Below, in pieces: positions 22,000-34,300 of a stretch of DNA of 64,000 nt. This stretch comes from Aquarana catesbeiana (taxonomy: Eukaryota; Chordata; Amphibia; Anura; Ranidae): assembly GCF_042186555.1 (NCBI RefSeq), contig NC_133332.1, forward strand, positions 122,699,375 through 122,763,374. Reading direction: 5' to 3'. Within the stretch, counting starts at the first letter, position 1. The number at the start of each line of letters is the position of its first letter. The notes below the pieces were generated by a model. The model saw only the letters and a program-made list of their open reading frames with translations, had not been told where the DNA came from and did no database searches. The position numbers were made by a program, and so were the translations under genes.

Positions 22000-22934
22000 C
22001 CACTTCCCGACCGGTGCACGACGATGTATGTTGGCAGAATGGCACGGACAGGCAACTGGGTGTACAGGTACGTCCCTTTAAATTTGTAGCCGTGCCATCA
22101 CGTGCGCGTGAGTCGGATCGCGGGTCCCGTGGACTCGATCACTGCGGGGATACCCACGATTGTCTCACGGGGAGGAAGAATGAGGAGATGCTAATGTAAA
22201 CAAGCACCTCCCCGTTCTGCCTAGTGACAGTGTCACTGGATCTCTGCTCCCTGTGATCGGAGCAGAGATCAGTGACATGTCACACACAGCCACCCCCCCC
22301 CCCACAGTTAGAAACATGCCCCCAGGACACACTTAACCCCTACACTGCCACCTAGTGGTTAACCCCTTCACTGCCAGTGTCATTTACACAGGAATCAGTG
22401 CATTTGTATAGCACTGATTGCTGTATAAATGACAATGGTCCCAAAAATGTGTCAAAATTGTCCGATGTGTCCACCATAATGTCGCAGTCATGATAAAAAT
22501 TGCTGATCGCCACCATTACTAGTAACAAAAAAAATTATTAATAAAAATGCCATAAAACTATCCCCTATTTTGTAAACACTATAACTTTTGCGCAAACCAA
22601 TCAATAATCGCTTATAGCAATTTTTTTTTACCAAAAATATGTAGAACAATACGTATCGGCCTAAACTGAGGAAAAAAATGTTTTTTTATAAATTTTTGGG
22701 GGATATTTATTATAGCAAAATGTAAAAAATAATGTGTTTTTTTCAAAATTGTCGCAAACCGCAGGGGTGATCAAATACCACCAAAAGAAAGCTCTATTTG
22801 TGGGAAAAAAAGTACATCAATTTTGTTTGGGAGCAATGCCGCACGACTGCGCAATTGTCAGTTAAAGCAAGCAGTGCCGAATCGCAAAAAGTACTCTGGT
22901 CTTTGGCCAGCAAAATGGTCTGGGGCTTAAGTGG
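22000..22934 (+). mobile_element. TTAA-flanked non-autonomous DNA transposon, complete
   Basis: Both sides are flanked by TTAA (21996-21999 and 22935-22938). The ends are CCACTTCCCGACC at the left and CCACTTAAGCCCC read inward from the right, a short inverted repeat. TTAA targeting is typical of piggyBac and Kolobok, but the superfamily is not settled here. The interior contains the conserved block GTGATCAAATACCACCA and a C-rich run. No coding capacity. Confidence 0.75.
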
Positions 22935-22938
22935 TTAA

Positions 22939-23552
22939 GGTGCAACATGGAAGATGTTGCCGCTGCTGTAGCCTGTAGGGACAGCGGGCCAGGAATCTTC
23001 TCCCCGAACGTGCTGTCACAATTTAAAAAAGAGATCTGTGAATGAGAGAACTACAGGTACCAACAGCCTTTACGGCTGTCAGCTTGTAGTTCTCAATGAA
23101 CTACAAGGGTGCTGTTGAGCATTCAAGGTAGTTCATTTTATCTTCCTGTCATTGTGTAACTTCCGCCTGTATGAGGTACAAGCAGACAGCTTAAATTGAC
23201 AGTCTGCAGGAGCACGGCATTACACTAATGATTTGCAGACTCCTAGTAAAAAAATAAATAAATAAATGCACATTTTTTTACTTGCAAAAAGATATACATT
23301 TATTTATTTTTTTTTTTTATATAAAGGCTAACCTATCCTTTAATTGATTTATCTGGTGTTTGGGTTTAGCACCCAAACTTCTTTGAAGTCTGCTGAATTC
23401 TGCTCTAACCAAACCCAGGGCACTTCGGCTCATCACTAGTAACCATTATAATGGATACATAACTGGATTAAATGGCAGTCATTTATTGCAAATCTTTAGA
23501 GCCAGATTTCAGTATGTGTGCCTGATTCACGCTGTAGGATCTTGGCCTAGGC
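22939..23552. other. Unrecognised sequence, no gene seen
   Basis: About 0.6 kb. It includes an imperfect inverted pair around 23048-23105 (GAGAACTACAGGTACCAACAG facing CTGTCAGCTTGTAGTTCTC) that may be another small MITE. Confidence 0.4.
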
Positions 23553-23688
23553 CAGTGATGGTGAACCTTGGCACCCCAGATGTTTTGGAATTACATTTCC
23601 CATGAAGCTCATGCACTCTGCAGTGTAGTTGAGTATCATGGGAAATGTAGTTCCAAAACATCTGGGGTGCCAAGGTTCGCTATCCCTG
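23553..23688. mobile_element. hAT-type palindromic MITE with exact 8-bp duplication
   Basis: This 136-bp element has about 50-bp inverted arms. CAGTGATGGTGAACCTTGG then CACCCCAGATGTTTTGGAA at the left faces the same sequence inverted at the right, which ends in CGCTATCCCTG. GCCTAGGC flanks both sides (23545-23552 and 23689-23696), an exact 8-bp duplication that is itself palindromic. Non-coding. Confidence 0.88.
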
Positions 23689-23696
23689 GCCTAGGC

Positions 23697-25383
23697 TATT
23701 CTACATTCATCATCTCATAAATTAATATTCAATTGTGGCAGGAGTGTGTGTTTAAAAGTATGTATAAGTGAAAAAAAAAATTATAAAAACTAAATAAAAT
23801 AAAATAATAAAATAAATACATAAATAAAAAGTATTTTGCTGTCCTGTGTTACAAAACCAAATTTGGCAAAAAGGTAAATTAATTAGGTGAAGGTAGTTTT
23901 CAAACTCAATGAACAAACTCAAACTCAATGAATCTTTACAATATAAAAGACCTGCATGTTTTGTGAATGATTATTGAATCATCTGCACGTGACTTGAGAT
24001 TATGCTACATATCAGTATAAACAACAAATCAATATTTATTCATGCTCTTACATGCTTGTGGCCATTGCTACAGCTTAGAACTCAGGTTGTTTTAATCATT
24101 TTTGTGACCTAGCTCAACATATCCTAAGAGAACTGAAATTAATATGACTGCTTTGATGTAAAATAAAGTTAGATTTTGTTCTTGTAGAACTAGCCTGTAA
24201 GTTGCCAGTGATGCTATTATTTATGGATTTTACTTTCATGCAAATCAGATTTTGTGCTCTCTGAAGTTGTAAAAGGAACATCTTCATTTTCTTAAAAGAA
24301 GAAACACTTCAAAGCAGCTGACAGCATGGAGCTTGAGAGCCTGGAATGTTCCAGCTGCCCAGTTTCATGTTTTGAGGTTCATCCTTTTTGACTGCTGTGT
24401 TACACTTTGGTTTCCTTCCCATTGTTCTTTCTGTTATGGTTTACATATTTTTTAGTTACCAGGGATCCCATGGTTATGCCAGAAAGCTTCCTGGAAGATA
24501 AAAAAAATAAAAATAAAATAACGGTCATTAATATCATAACTGCCGACCAATTAAAATCAGTTGTGCACTGCATCTTCTGATTCTTAAAGGGAAATTTTAG
24601 TTTTTTACCACAAAAGAGCAGAGCCTATATCACAGGTGCATTTTAAAGCAGATATAGGAAGTTGGGACTTTGGTCTCTGCCAGTGCTGTGGAAGCTGGGT
24701 GCATTTATATTAGGTGCCATACCCAAAATGCAGATTGCACTGCCACCTAAGAATCCAAGTGTTACCATCAGAGGGGCACTCGCCCTGAACATAGGGGTAC
24801 CTTTTGCTGTGCACATACTCATCAATGCCCGGGATTAGAAGGGGGCTGTGATCATGTGAAAATCAAACATTAAGGCAGTTCCCTGACTTAGAAATTAACT
24901 GTGTCTCTGTGTGCAGTAATACAAATACAGAGTTCCTCTGAAAAGTACAGTCCCGTATCACTACACACTGTTGCCTGCTGTATATTGCATTTAGGGGGGA
25001 CACCATGGAGCCGTGCCCTCTGAACCAGTCCAGCGTACCTCTGCCACCTCACTACCAGTGACAGAATGGGGTCCCACCAGGCCCGGACTGGCCATAGGGC
25101 AGACCGGGCATTTGCCCGGTGGGCTGGGACCTCCAGCTCCATAGCCTGTTGATGATCAGGCCGCACAGAGGGAGGTAAGCGGCGCCCGCGGCCTGGACAG
25201 GGTTAACACAGGCCACGGCCGCCGCTCACCCACCGCTATGCGGCCGTGCCTGTGTCATCTCTGGGCTTCGGCGCAACTACGATAGCGGCTGATTGGCTGA
25301 GCGGCTGAACTGTGTGTCTCTCTCACACACAGCTCAGCCAACGCTGACAGTTCCACTGCTCCTCCTCTTCCCGCCCCTCTACT
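23697..25383. other. Unrecognised sequence; no gene supported
   Basis: An AT-rich stretch (AAATAAAATAAAATAA around 23790-23830) is followed by unique-looking sequence. From about 25080 it becomes GC-rich (GCGGCGCCCGCGGCC). No ORF with a recognisable domain was found. Confidence 0.4.
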
Positions 25384-25498
25384 CTATCTGCTCCGCCCAT
25401 ACCCCTGTGTCTGCCCCGCCCATACCCCCTGTGTCTGCCCCGCCCACACCCCCTGCGTCTGCCCCGCCCACACCCCCTGCGTCTGCCCCGCCCACACA
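25384..25498 (+). repeat. 24-bp minisatellite
   Basis: About 4.5 tandem copies of a 24-base unit (CCCCGCCCACACCCCCTGCG followed by TCTG) with few variants (ATA for ACA, TGTG for TGCG). It is in frame, so it encodes a Ser-Ala-Pro-Pro-rich octapeptide, but nothing supports translation. Confidence 0.85.
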
Positions 25499-25736
25499 TC
25501 TATGGGGTGAAGGAAGAAAAGATTTAAAAGCTGCAGGCAGCCCGCTCCTGAGCCTCATCCTGGGGTGAGTAAGCTCACCCTCTCTCCAGCCTTCCAATGT
25601 GTATAGAAAACTAATTTAAGGGGTGTTCTGTGGACTCTGATACAAGAGGGGGACTTTGGTGAGCAGAGACCCCCTTAAATCAGTGTTCCCCTTTACATTA
25701 GAGTCCACAGAGCTCCCCCTTACAGTAAGTGGGGGC

Positions 25737-28208
25737 TCAGTGCAGACTCTGATGTAAGGGGGCTCAGTGTGGAATCTGATGTAATGGGGCTCAGTGCGGA
25801 CTCTGATGTAATGGGGCTGAGTGCGGACTCTGATGTAATGGGGCTCAGTGTGGACTCTGATGTAAGGGGGCTCAATGCGGACTCTGATGTAAAGGGGCTC
25901 AGTGTGGACTCTGATGTAAGGGGGCTCAGTGCGGACTCTGATGTAATGGGGCTCAGTGCGGACTCTGATGTAAGGGGGCTCAGTGCGGACTCTGATGTAA
26001 GGGGGCTCAGTGTGGACTCTGATGTAAGGGGGCTGAGTGCGGACTCTGATGTAAGGGGGCTCAGTGTAGACTCTGATGTAAGCGGGCTCAGTGTGGACTC
26101 TGATGTAAGGGGGCTGAGTGCGGACTCTGATGTAAGGGGGCTCAGTGCGGACTCTGATGTAAAGGGGCTGAGTGCGGACTCTGATGTAAAGGGGCTCAGT
26201 GCGGACTCTGATGTAAAGGGGCTGAGTGCGGACTCTGATGTAAGGGGGCTCAGTGTGGAATCTGATGTAAGGGGGCTCAGTGTGGACTCTGATGTAAAGG
26301 GGCTCAGTGCGGACTCTGATGTAAAGGGGCTCAGTGCGGACTCTGATGTAAAGGGGCTCAGTGCGGACTCTGATGTAAAGGGGCTCAGTGCGGACTCTGA
26401 TGTAAAGGGGCTCAGTGCGGACTCTGATGTAAAGGGGCTCAGTGCGGACTCTGATGTAAAGGGGCTCAGTGCGGACTCTGATGTAAAGGGGCTCAGTGCG
26501 GACTCTGATGTAAGGGGGCTGAGTGCGGACTCTGATGTAAGGGGGCTCAGTGTGGACTCTGATGTAAAGGGGCTCAGTGCGGACTCTGATGTAAAGGGGC
26601 TCAGTGCGGACTCTGATGTAAAGGGGCTCAGTGCGGACTCTGATGTAAAGGGGCTCAGTGCGGACTCTGATGTAAAGGGGCTCAGTGCGGACTCTGATGT
26701 AAAGGGGCTCAGTGCGGACTCTGATGTAAAGGGGCTCAGTGCGGACTCTGATGTAAAGGGGCTCAGTGCGGACTCTGATGTAAGGGGGCTGAGTGCGGAC
26801 TCTGATGTAAGGGGGCTCAGTGCGGACTCTGATGTAAGGGGGCTCAGTGCGGACTCTGATGTAAAGGGGCTCAGTGCGGACTCTGATGTAAAGGGGCTCA
26901 GTGCGGAATCTGATGTAAAGGGGCTCAGTGCGGACTCTGATGTAAGGGGGCTCAGTGCGGACTCTGATGTAAGGGGGCTCAGTGCGGACTCTGATGTAAA
27001 GGGGCTCAGTGCGGACTCTGATGTAAGGGGGCTCAGTGCGGACTCTGATGTAAGGGGGCTCAGTGCGAACTCTGATGTAAGGGGGCTCAGTGCGGACTCT
27101 GATGTAAAGGGGCTGAGTGCGGACTCTGATGTAAAGGGGCTGAGTGCGGACTCTGATGTAAAGGGGCTCAGTGCGGACTCTGATGTAAGGGGGCTCAGTG
27201 CGGACTCTGATGTAAAGGGGCTCAGTGCGGAATCTGATGTAAAGGGGCTCAGTGCGGACTCTGATGTAAGGGGGCTCAGTGCGGACTCTGATGTAAGGGG
27301 GCTCAGTGCGGACTCTGATGTAAGGGGGCTCAGTGTGGAATCTGATGTAAGGGGGCTCAGTGCAGACTCTGATGTAAGGGGGCTCAGTGCGGACTCTGAT
27401 GTAAGGGGGCTTAGTGCGGAATCTGATGTAAGGGGGCTCAGTGTGGAATCTGATGTAAGGGGGCTCAGTGCGGACTCTGATGTAAGGGGGCTCAGTGTGG
27501 AATATGATGTAAGGGGGCTCAGTGCGGACTCTGATGTAAGGGGGCTCAGTGCGGACTCTGATGTAAGGGGGCTTAGTGCGGAATCTGATGTAAGGGGGCT
27601 CAGTGCGGAATCTGATGTAAGGGGGCTCAGTGCGGACTCTGATGTAAGGGGGCTCAGTGCGGACTCTGATGTAAGGGGGCTTAGTGCGGAATCTGATGTA
27701 AGGGGGCTCAGTGTGGAATCTGATGTAAGGGGGCTCAGTGCGGAATCTGATGTAAGGGGGCTCAGTGCGGAATCTGATGTAAGGGGGCTCAGTGTGAATC
27801 TGATGTAAGGGGGCTCAGTGCGGAATCTGATGTAAGGGGGCTCAGTGCGGAATCTGATGTAAGGGGGCTCAGTGCGGAATCTGATGTAAGGGGGCTCAGT
27901 GCGGAATCTGATGTAAGGGGGCTCAGTGCGGACTCTGATGTAAGGGGGCTCAGTGCGGACTCTGATGTAAGGGGGCTCAGTGCGGAATCTGATGTAAGGG
28001 GGCTCAGTGTGGAATCTGATGTAAGGGGGCTCAGTGCGGAATCTGATGTAAGGGGGCTCAGTGCGGAATCTGATGTAAGGGGGCTCAGTGTGAATCTGAT
28101 GTAAGGGGGCTCAGTGCGGAATCTGATGTAAGGGGGCTCAGTGCGGAATCTGATGTAAGGGGGCTCAGTGCGGAATCTGATGTAAGGGGGCTCAGTGTGG
28201 AATCTGAT
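25737..28208 (+). repeat. 27-bp minisatellite, about 91 copies
   Basis: The unit is GGACTCTGATGTAAGGGGGC then TCAGTGC (27 bases), with variants AAGG for AGGG, GTGT for GTGC and GAATC for GACTC. Because 27 is divisible by three and most copies lack indels, one frame (25769-27808) stays open for 679 codons of the nonapeptide DSDVKGLSA and its variants. A one-base deletion near 27793 ends it. The same deleted unit recurs near 28088, which marks a block duplication of about 295 bases. AAGG variants dominate at 26150-27250 and GAATC variants toward the 3' end. I call this satellite DNA, not a gene. Confidence 0.9.
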
Positions 28209-28660
28209 GTAAGGGGAACTCTGTGGAGTCTGGTGTAATGGGGAACTCTGTGGACTGTGATGTAAAGGGGAACTCTGTGGAGTCTGATATAAAGAAGAAC
28301 TCTGATGTAAGAGGGAATACTGGGGACTCTTGTGTGAGGTCTGGTGACGAGAGACCCCCTTACATCAGAGTTTCCCTTTACACCAGAGTCCACAGACTTC
28401 CCCCTTACATTAGATTCCACAGAGTTCTCTTTTACATCAGAGTCCACAGTGTTCCCTTTTACATCAGGGTCTGCAGAGTTCCCCCTTGCACTGTAAAGGG
28501 GAACTCTGAGGACTCTTGTGTAAGGAGGAAGACTGTGGACTCTGATGTAAAGGGAAACTCTGATGTAAGGGGGGCACTCTGATGTAAGGAGGGACTCATG
28601 GAACCCTGATGTATAGGGAAATTCTGGGGAATTTGATATAAGGGGGTCTCTGATATGAAC
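28209..28660. repeat. Degenerate flank of the 27-bp array with strand switches
   Basis: Related units (GGGGAACTCTGTGGAGTCTG) continue in plus orientation to about 28345, appear inverted (CCCTTACATCAGAGT, CCACAGAGTTC) at about 28357-28490, then return to plus. A similar short inverted block precedes the array at about 25660-25730. Confidence 0.7.
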
Positions 28661-28669
28661 AGAGATGTG

Positions 28670-29330
28670 AATTTTTTTCTAAACAAATAAAAAAAGACCA
28701 AATTTTTGTTAAAAATAGGTTTTTCTTCGTTTTTGTTATAAAATTTTGTAAATAATTATGTTTTCTCCTTCACTGATGGGCACTGATGAGGCTGCACTTC
28801 CGTGCACTGATAAGGTGGCACTGATGAGCATGGATGAGGTGGCATCAATGAGGTGGCACTGATGATGAGCACTGATATGCGACACTGATAGGCGACACTG
28901 ATGGGCACTGATAGGTGGCACTGATATACAGCACTGATGGGCACTCATAGGCAGCACAGATGGGTGCTCATAGGCAGCACAGATGGGCACTAAAAGGTGG
29001 CACTAATGGGTACTTATGGGTGGCACTGATGGGCACTGATAGGCGACACTGATGGGCATGGATGGGCACTGATAGGTGGCACTGATGGACACTGATGAGT
29101 GCCACTGATTGACACTGATAGATGGCACTGATTGGCATCACTGATTAGGAGGCACTGGCAGGTATTGCTGGTGGGCACTGATTGGCATCATGTGCGGGCA
29201 CACATTGGAATCATGTGTGGGCACATATTGCCACCCATGGCCACCAGAGATGCCATACCTGGTGATCATCAGTGGTGGCCATCCCTGGTTGTCCTGGTGG
29301 TATCCCTGGTGGTCCTGGGTGGGCATCCAA
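28670..29330. repeat. GGCACTGAT-type tandem repeat, fragment of a TTAA element
   Basis: Degenerate units of the theme GGGCACTGATAGGTGGCACT and an upstream T-rich block (TTTGTTATAAAATTTT, TTTTCTCCTT) match the interior of the TTAA element at 35301-36150. Neither terminus is present. It grades into a CCATGGCCACC / CCTGGTGGT-rich stretch at 29230-29330. Confidence 0.6.
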
Positions 29331-29755
29331 GGGGGGGCTGCAGAGAGTCCACAAAGTTATCACAATAAATCAGCAGTGGTCATATTGTCCCACAATACTG
29401 AAACAGTGCCTTGAAAAAGTATTCAAACCCCTTGAATTCTTCAACATTTTGTCATGTTACAACCAAAAACATAAATGTATTTTATTGGGATTTTATGTGA
29501 TAGACCAACACAAAGTGGCACATAATGGAAGTGGAAGGAAAAGGATAAATGGTTTTCAAATTTTTTTTACAAATAAATATCTGAAAAGTGTAGCCTGCAT
29601 TTGTATTCAGCCCCCTTTACTCTTATACCCCTTAACTAAAACCTAGTGGAACCAATTGACAGTCCAACTGTGTGTAATTTGATCTCAGTATAAATGCAGC
29701 TGTTCTGTGAAGCCCTCAGAGGTTTGTTGGAGAACCTTAATGAACAAACAGCATC

Positions 29756-30921
29756 ATGAAGGCCAAGGAACACACCAGATAGGTCAGGGATAAAGTTGTG
29801 AAAAAGTTTAAAGCAGGGTTAGGTTATAAAAAAATATCCCAAGCTTTGAACATCTTACAGAGCACTGTTCAATCCATCGTCTGAAAATGGAAAGAGTATG
29901 GTACAACTGCAAACCTACCACGACATGGCCATCCACCTAAACTGACAGGTCGGGCAAGGAGAGCATTAATCAGAGAAGCAGCCAAGAGGCCCATGGTAAC
30001 TTTGGAGGAGTTGCAGAGATCCACCGTTCAGGTGAGAGAATCTGTCCACAGGACAACTATTAGTCGGGCACTCCACAAATCTGGCCTTTATGGAAGAATG
30101 GCAAGAAGAAAGCCATTGTTGAAAGAAAGCCATAAGAAGTCCTGTTTGCAGTTTGCGAGAAGCCATGTGGGGGATACAGCAAACATGTGGAAGAAGGTGC
30201 TCTGGTCTGATGAGACCAAAATTGAACTTTTCGGCCTAAAAGCAAAACGCTGCATGTGGCAGAAAACTAACACTGCACATCACCCTAAACACACCATCCC
30301 CACCATGAAACATGGTGGTGGTAGCATCATGTTCTGGGGATACTTTTCTTCAGCAGGGACAGGGAAGCTGATCAGAGTTGGTCAGAAGATGAATGGAGCC
30401 AAATACAGGGCAATCTTAGATGAAAACCTGTTAGAGTCTGCAAAAGAGTTGAGACTGGGGCGGAGGTTCAAATTCCAAGGACCCTAAACATACAGCCAAA
30501 GCAATAATGGAATGGTTTACAGTGGTCTCCAAACTTTTCAAGCAAAGAGAGAATAGTTTCCCATCATTGATACCAATAGAAGAAATAGTGGCCCATTGTT
30601 GCTGGCAGTGTAATAAATATGGCTTCACACCGTTGGGAGTAATAGTGCACCAAGGGCCGGATAAAAGCCAACAAAGGGCCTATTCATGTTTTAGAATGGC
30701 CCAGTCAAAGTCCAGACCTAAACCCAATTGAGAATCTGTGGCAAGACTTGAAAATTGCTGTTAACAGACGCTCTCCATCCAATCTGACAGAGCTTGAGCT
30801 ATTTTTGCAAAGAAGAATGGGCAAAAAATTCACTCTCTAGATGTGCAAAGCTGGTAGAGACATACTCAAAAAAAGACTTGCAGCTGTAATTGCAGCGAAA
30901 GGTGGTTCTACAAAGTATTGA
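29756..30921 (+). pseudogene. Tc1-like transposase, stops, frameshifts and an insertion
   Basis: Tc1 transposases are DDE enzymes that insert at TA. The start MKAKEHTR is followed by a stop, then KVVKKFKAGLGYKKISQAL and LPRHGHPPKLTGRARRALIR (paired helix-turn-helix region). The longest open part (29993-30487) has TTISRALHKSGLYGRMARRK, WSDETKIELFG (first catalytic Asp region) and MKHGGGSIMFWGYFSSAGTG. After a frameshift come DPKHTAKAIMEW, a roughly 160-bp foreign insert (30520-30680), then LEWPSQSPDLNPIENLW and a C-terminal LAAVIAAKGGSTKY. Inactive. Confidence 0.85.
30520..30680 (+). mobile_element. Small hAT-like insert inside the Tc1 transposase
   Basis: The sequence CAGTGGTCTCCAAACTTTTC to AGGGCCGGATAAAAGCC interrupts the transposase between the second and third catalytic blocks. 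CAGTGGT-type ends and GGGCCGGAT are typical of hAT-derived repeats in tetrapods. The right terminus is unclear. Confidence 0.5.
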
Positions 30922-31199
30922 CTCAGGGGGGCTGAATACAAATGCACGCCACGCTTTTCACATATTTATTTTTTAAAAAATGTTAAAAACCATTTATCAT
31001 TTTCCTTCCTCTTTACAATTATGTGCTACTTTGTGTTGGTCTGTCACATAAAATCCCAATAAAATACATTTACGTTTTTGCTTGTAACATGACAAAATGT
31101 GGAAAATTTCAAGGGGTTTGAATACTTTTTCAAGGCACTGTTTCAGTATTGTGGGACAATATGACCACTGCTGATTTATTGTGATAACTTTGTGGACTC

Positions 31200-31323
31200 T
31201 GATGTAAGGGGAACTCTGTGGAGTCTGGTGTAATGGGGAACTCTGTGGACTGTGATGTAAAGGGGAACTCTGTGGAGTCTGATATAAAGAAGAACTCTGA
31301 TGTAAGAGGGAATACTGGGGACT
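31200..31323 (+). repeat. Exact 124-bp duplicate of 28205-28328
   Basis: From TGATGTAAGGGGAACTCTGT to GAGGGAATACTGGGGACT the two stretches are identical by eye. One flanks the 27-bp array and the other directly abuts the Tc1-like element, so a piece of the satellite flank was copied about 3 kb downstream. Confidence 0.9.
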
Positions 31324-34300
31324 ATATCAATCTATGTAAGTGAATAGGAATCCAATTAAAACAAGTCCACATCAAAAATTCATATAGTGCAAAAAAGTAA
31401 ATGAAACAACGTCTATATAGTCTACATATGATGAAGTCTGAGTCCAATTCCAAAGTGAATAAAGGAAGAAAAAACAAACTGAAGATGAAGATTGAAGGTT
31501 AATTCCACCACCACCGAGGAGTAAGGGATAGGCCTCTCCCTGGGGTACACACCAAAGATAATGGGAACCCTTACCGGATATGGTGGAGCTCCTATCAGTA
31601 GCGAGGCCGTTACCGCCTGCAGATATAACCCTCTGCGGGGTCTAAGATCGATCCAAGTTGCCAGTACCTCTGGGTTCCTAAGCGTCCTCCTCCCTTCTTA
31701 TGCCGGCTCTCCGTCCCATATGCAGAGGAACTTTCTTTCTGATGAAAAAGCTGAACACTCTCTCAGATTGGAACAGGCCGTATAGAGGGATAAAAAAAGG
31801 GGCTCCAATAGTGTGTCATCCTTAAACACTATAACGTTTATTCATAAAAAGGTTCGAAAGGTATATTTTTACACATTTTCTTCTTGCATGGATAATGCAT
31901 GTTTTTTGTGTTGCAGCTTTTTTCACAGGAGCAAGTACTTTCACTCTTCACTAATAGCGTGGTATATGCCCCTCTTATTTTTATATTTATAATAAAGTAG
32001 ACATTTTATTTGCAATGTTAAACGATGGTGCATACATCACCACATATCAGAGTAATAAAAACATTAACAGAGTTGGATCGGGTGAAAAATGTTCTCTGCC
32101 TCAAAAAAGCCTTTAAACGAGCAAATGGTCAGTCCAGACAGGAGCTCCTCTTTTCTAAAAATACCGAAAAAAATCACACAACCTCAAACTACTCGTCTGA
32201 TCATGAAATATAACAACCAACATAAGTTAATTAGAAGTATATCGGAAAAACTTTGGTGTATACTTCACATAGACCTGACTCTAAGCCCCCACATACATCA
32301 TATCCAGCAATCACCTACTGCAAAGCAAAATCCATCAAGGACCGATTGGTTCAAAGCGAGTTTGTAGGATCATTTAGATCCGATCCTTGCAAACACGTAG
32401 GCACATTTACATGTGGTGGCACCACATGTCAATGCATGAACACCAAATCAGATATTATACTACCCAACGGTCAAAAAGGCACATACATCACGTTATATCA
32501 CAGTAAAAAAAACAATAACAGTTGGATCGGATGAAAAATGTTCTCCTGGTATTGTGCCCAATGCGTTTCAGGACCTGTGAGGAGTTCTTTCTTCAGGGGC
32601 ATTCCATTAATTAACAATATATAACACTCTATAATAAAACATAACATAGATTAAAAATCAAAAACCAAAAAACAAGAGAATGAGAGCATCGTGGGAGATG
32701 AGTTTGAAATAGGGTATGCACTATAACTGCCAATGAATAAGAGGAAGAGAGACAGTGATACGATCATTCTGAAGACTTAGATGCCATCCCTAACCCGCAG
32801 TTGGATAAATAACTTACCCCCTATTTAGCTGCCCAATATTAGGATAAGCTATGTGATTTGTCCACTCCTATGTATGTGCACCAGCGACCATTATGGCGCC
32901 AACGCACATACGGGGAGTCCCATTGAGGTGACCCATTTGGGGAACTATGGATTCACCCCAGAATTATGTGGTCCGCTGGGCGTGATTGCGGGTTGTGTGG
33001 TGTATGGTGCCTGTTTCCCTGTGTGTGTGTCAGTTTCTCCCCTTGTGTTGAGGACATGATCACATTGACGATGGGGGGGACTTATGATGCTGCATGTTGG
33101 GGCGTTTCACCGCCCCCATGATGCGTGATGTGATGCAGGGCTGACTGCCCCTCCTACTGCCAATGACGTGGTATGCTGCGGGCGGAGAGAGCCACCAGCG
33201 TTGCTGCCCACATCAGGTCCATGCGCCCCTCCCGCGATACTTGACACCGCCGCACGAACACTGGATGATGGGGATTACTTGTGACGTTATACGTCAGCCC
33301 ACACAGTGCCTTAGTGCGCATGTAAGGGCATTTTATTGTGGATATAAATTGGAGCATCTCCATTATCCACATATGCCTTAATTGGCATCCAATGACGCTT
33401 ACATCCAGAGGTTAGTATATATCGTATACTTTGATGCAACTTAGTCCTATAAGGGGAGAACAATGGGATATTTGGACACTGTAGGGGGGTAGATAATGGT
33501 CCTTTGTGATCACTTTATGGAATGTGGATGATGGCCTGCTGGAGTATCGCTGCACTTAAATGTTGAACAGTTTATGGCCCAATGCTATATGGATGCATAC
33601 ATGTATGCTATGTAATAATGAACCCATCACTCTTTATACGGGAGAATCTTATCACAGGGGAAGTGGGATACTAATTATACCCTGTATTCACAGCAAGAGG
33701 TTCTCATATTAAAAACAATAGCATGGTAGACGTGTACGTGGATTATACATCCACCAATACATAGCACCTAGGATAAACTATGTTTAAAGCTATTTATGGT
33801 GTTCATATACTTTTTCACAAGAACCCTCTTGACTTCCTGTGACATATGGATATATCCCCAAATAAACCGATAGCACCTCCGAGGCCCACTATCCGTTGGA
33901 AATTATTCCTCACTTTCCAAAACCTCTATACGATAAAGATCTTGGATTTTCCAGGAAATTGGGAGAGAAAGTGAGAGCTCTGTGTTCATCCTCTACTGGG
34001 GCTCCTCAGAGATATAGGAGTGCTTCAGAATGATCGTATGATTGTCTCTCTGCCTCCTCCTATTCGTTGGCAGTTATAGTGCAGTCTCTGTTGGACTGGT
34101 ATGTTTTTTCAAACTCATCTCCCACAATGCTCTCATTCTCTTGTTTTTTGTTTTTTTGATTTTTAATCTATGTTATGTTTTAATATAGAGTGTTATATAT
34201 TGTTAATCTCCTTATGGAATTCCCCTGAAGAAAGGACTCCTCACAGGTCCCGAAATGCATTGGGCACAATACAGGAGAACATTTTTCATCCGATCCAACT

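Larger units (their letters stand above)
29344..31200 (+). mobile_element. Tc1-like DNA transposon with extended inverted flanks
   Basis: Terminal inverted repeats of the Tc1 type (CAGTGCCTTGAAAAAGTATTC) start at about 29405 and 31140 and extend about 200 bp inward. Unusually, the inverted identity also runs about 60 bp outward on each side (AGAGTCCACAAAGTTATCAC and AATAAATCAGCAGTGGTC at the left, the exact inverse at the right), to 29344 and 31200. The expected TA at each end reads AA/TT. The right outer end merges into units of the 27-bp satellite. Confidence 0.85.

Noticed and set aside
24290..24480. Possible conserved non-coding element
   Set aside because: It looks less repetitive than its surroundings, but conservation cannot be judged from one sequence.
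25769..27808. A 679-codon ORF as a repetitive protein gene
   Set aside because: It is entirely the 27-bp minisatellite in a compatible frame; no promoter, splice site or non-repetitive coding part is present.
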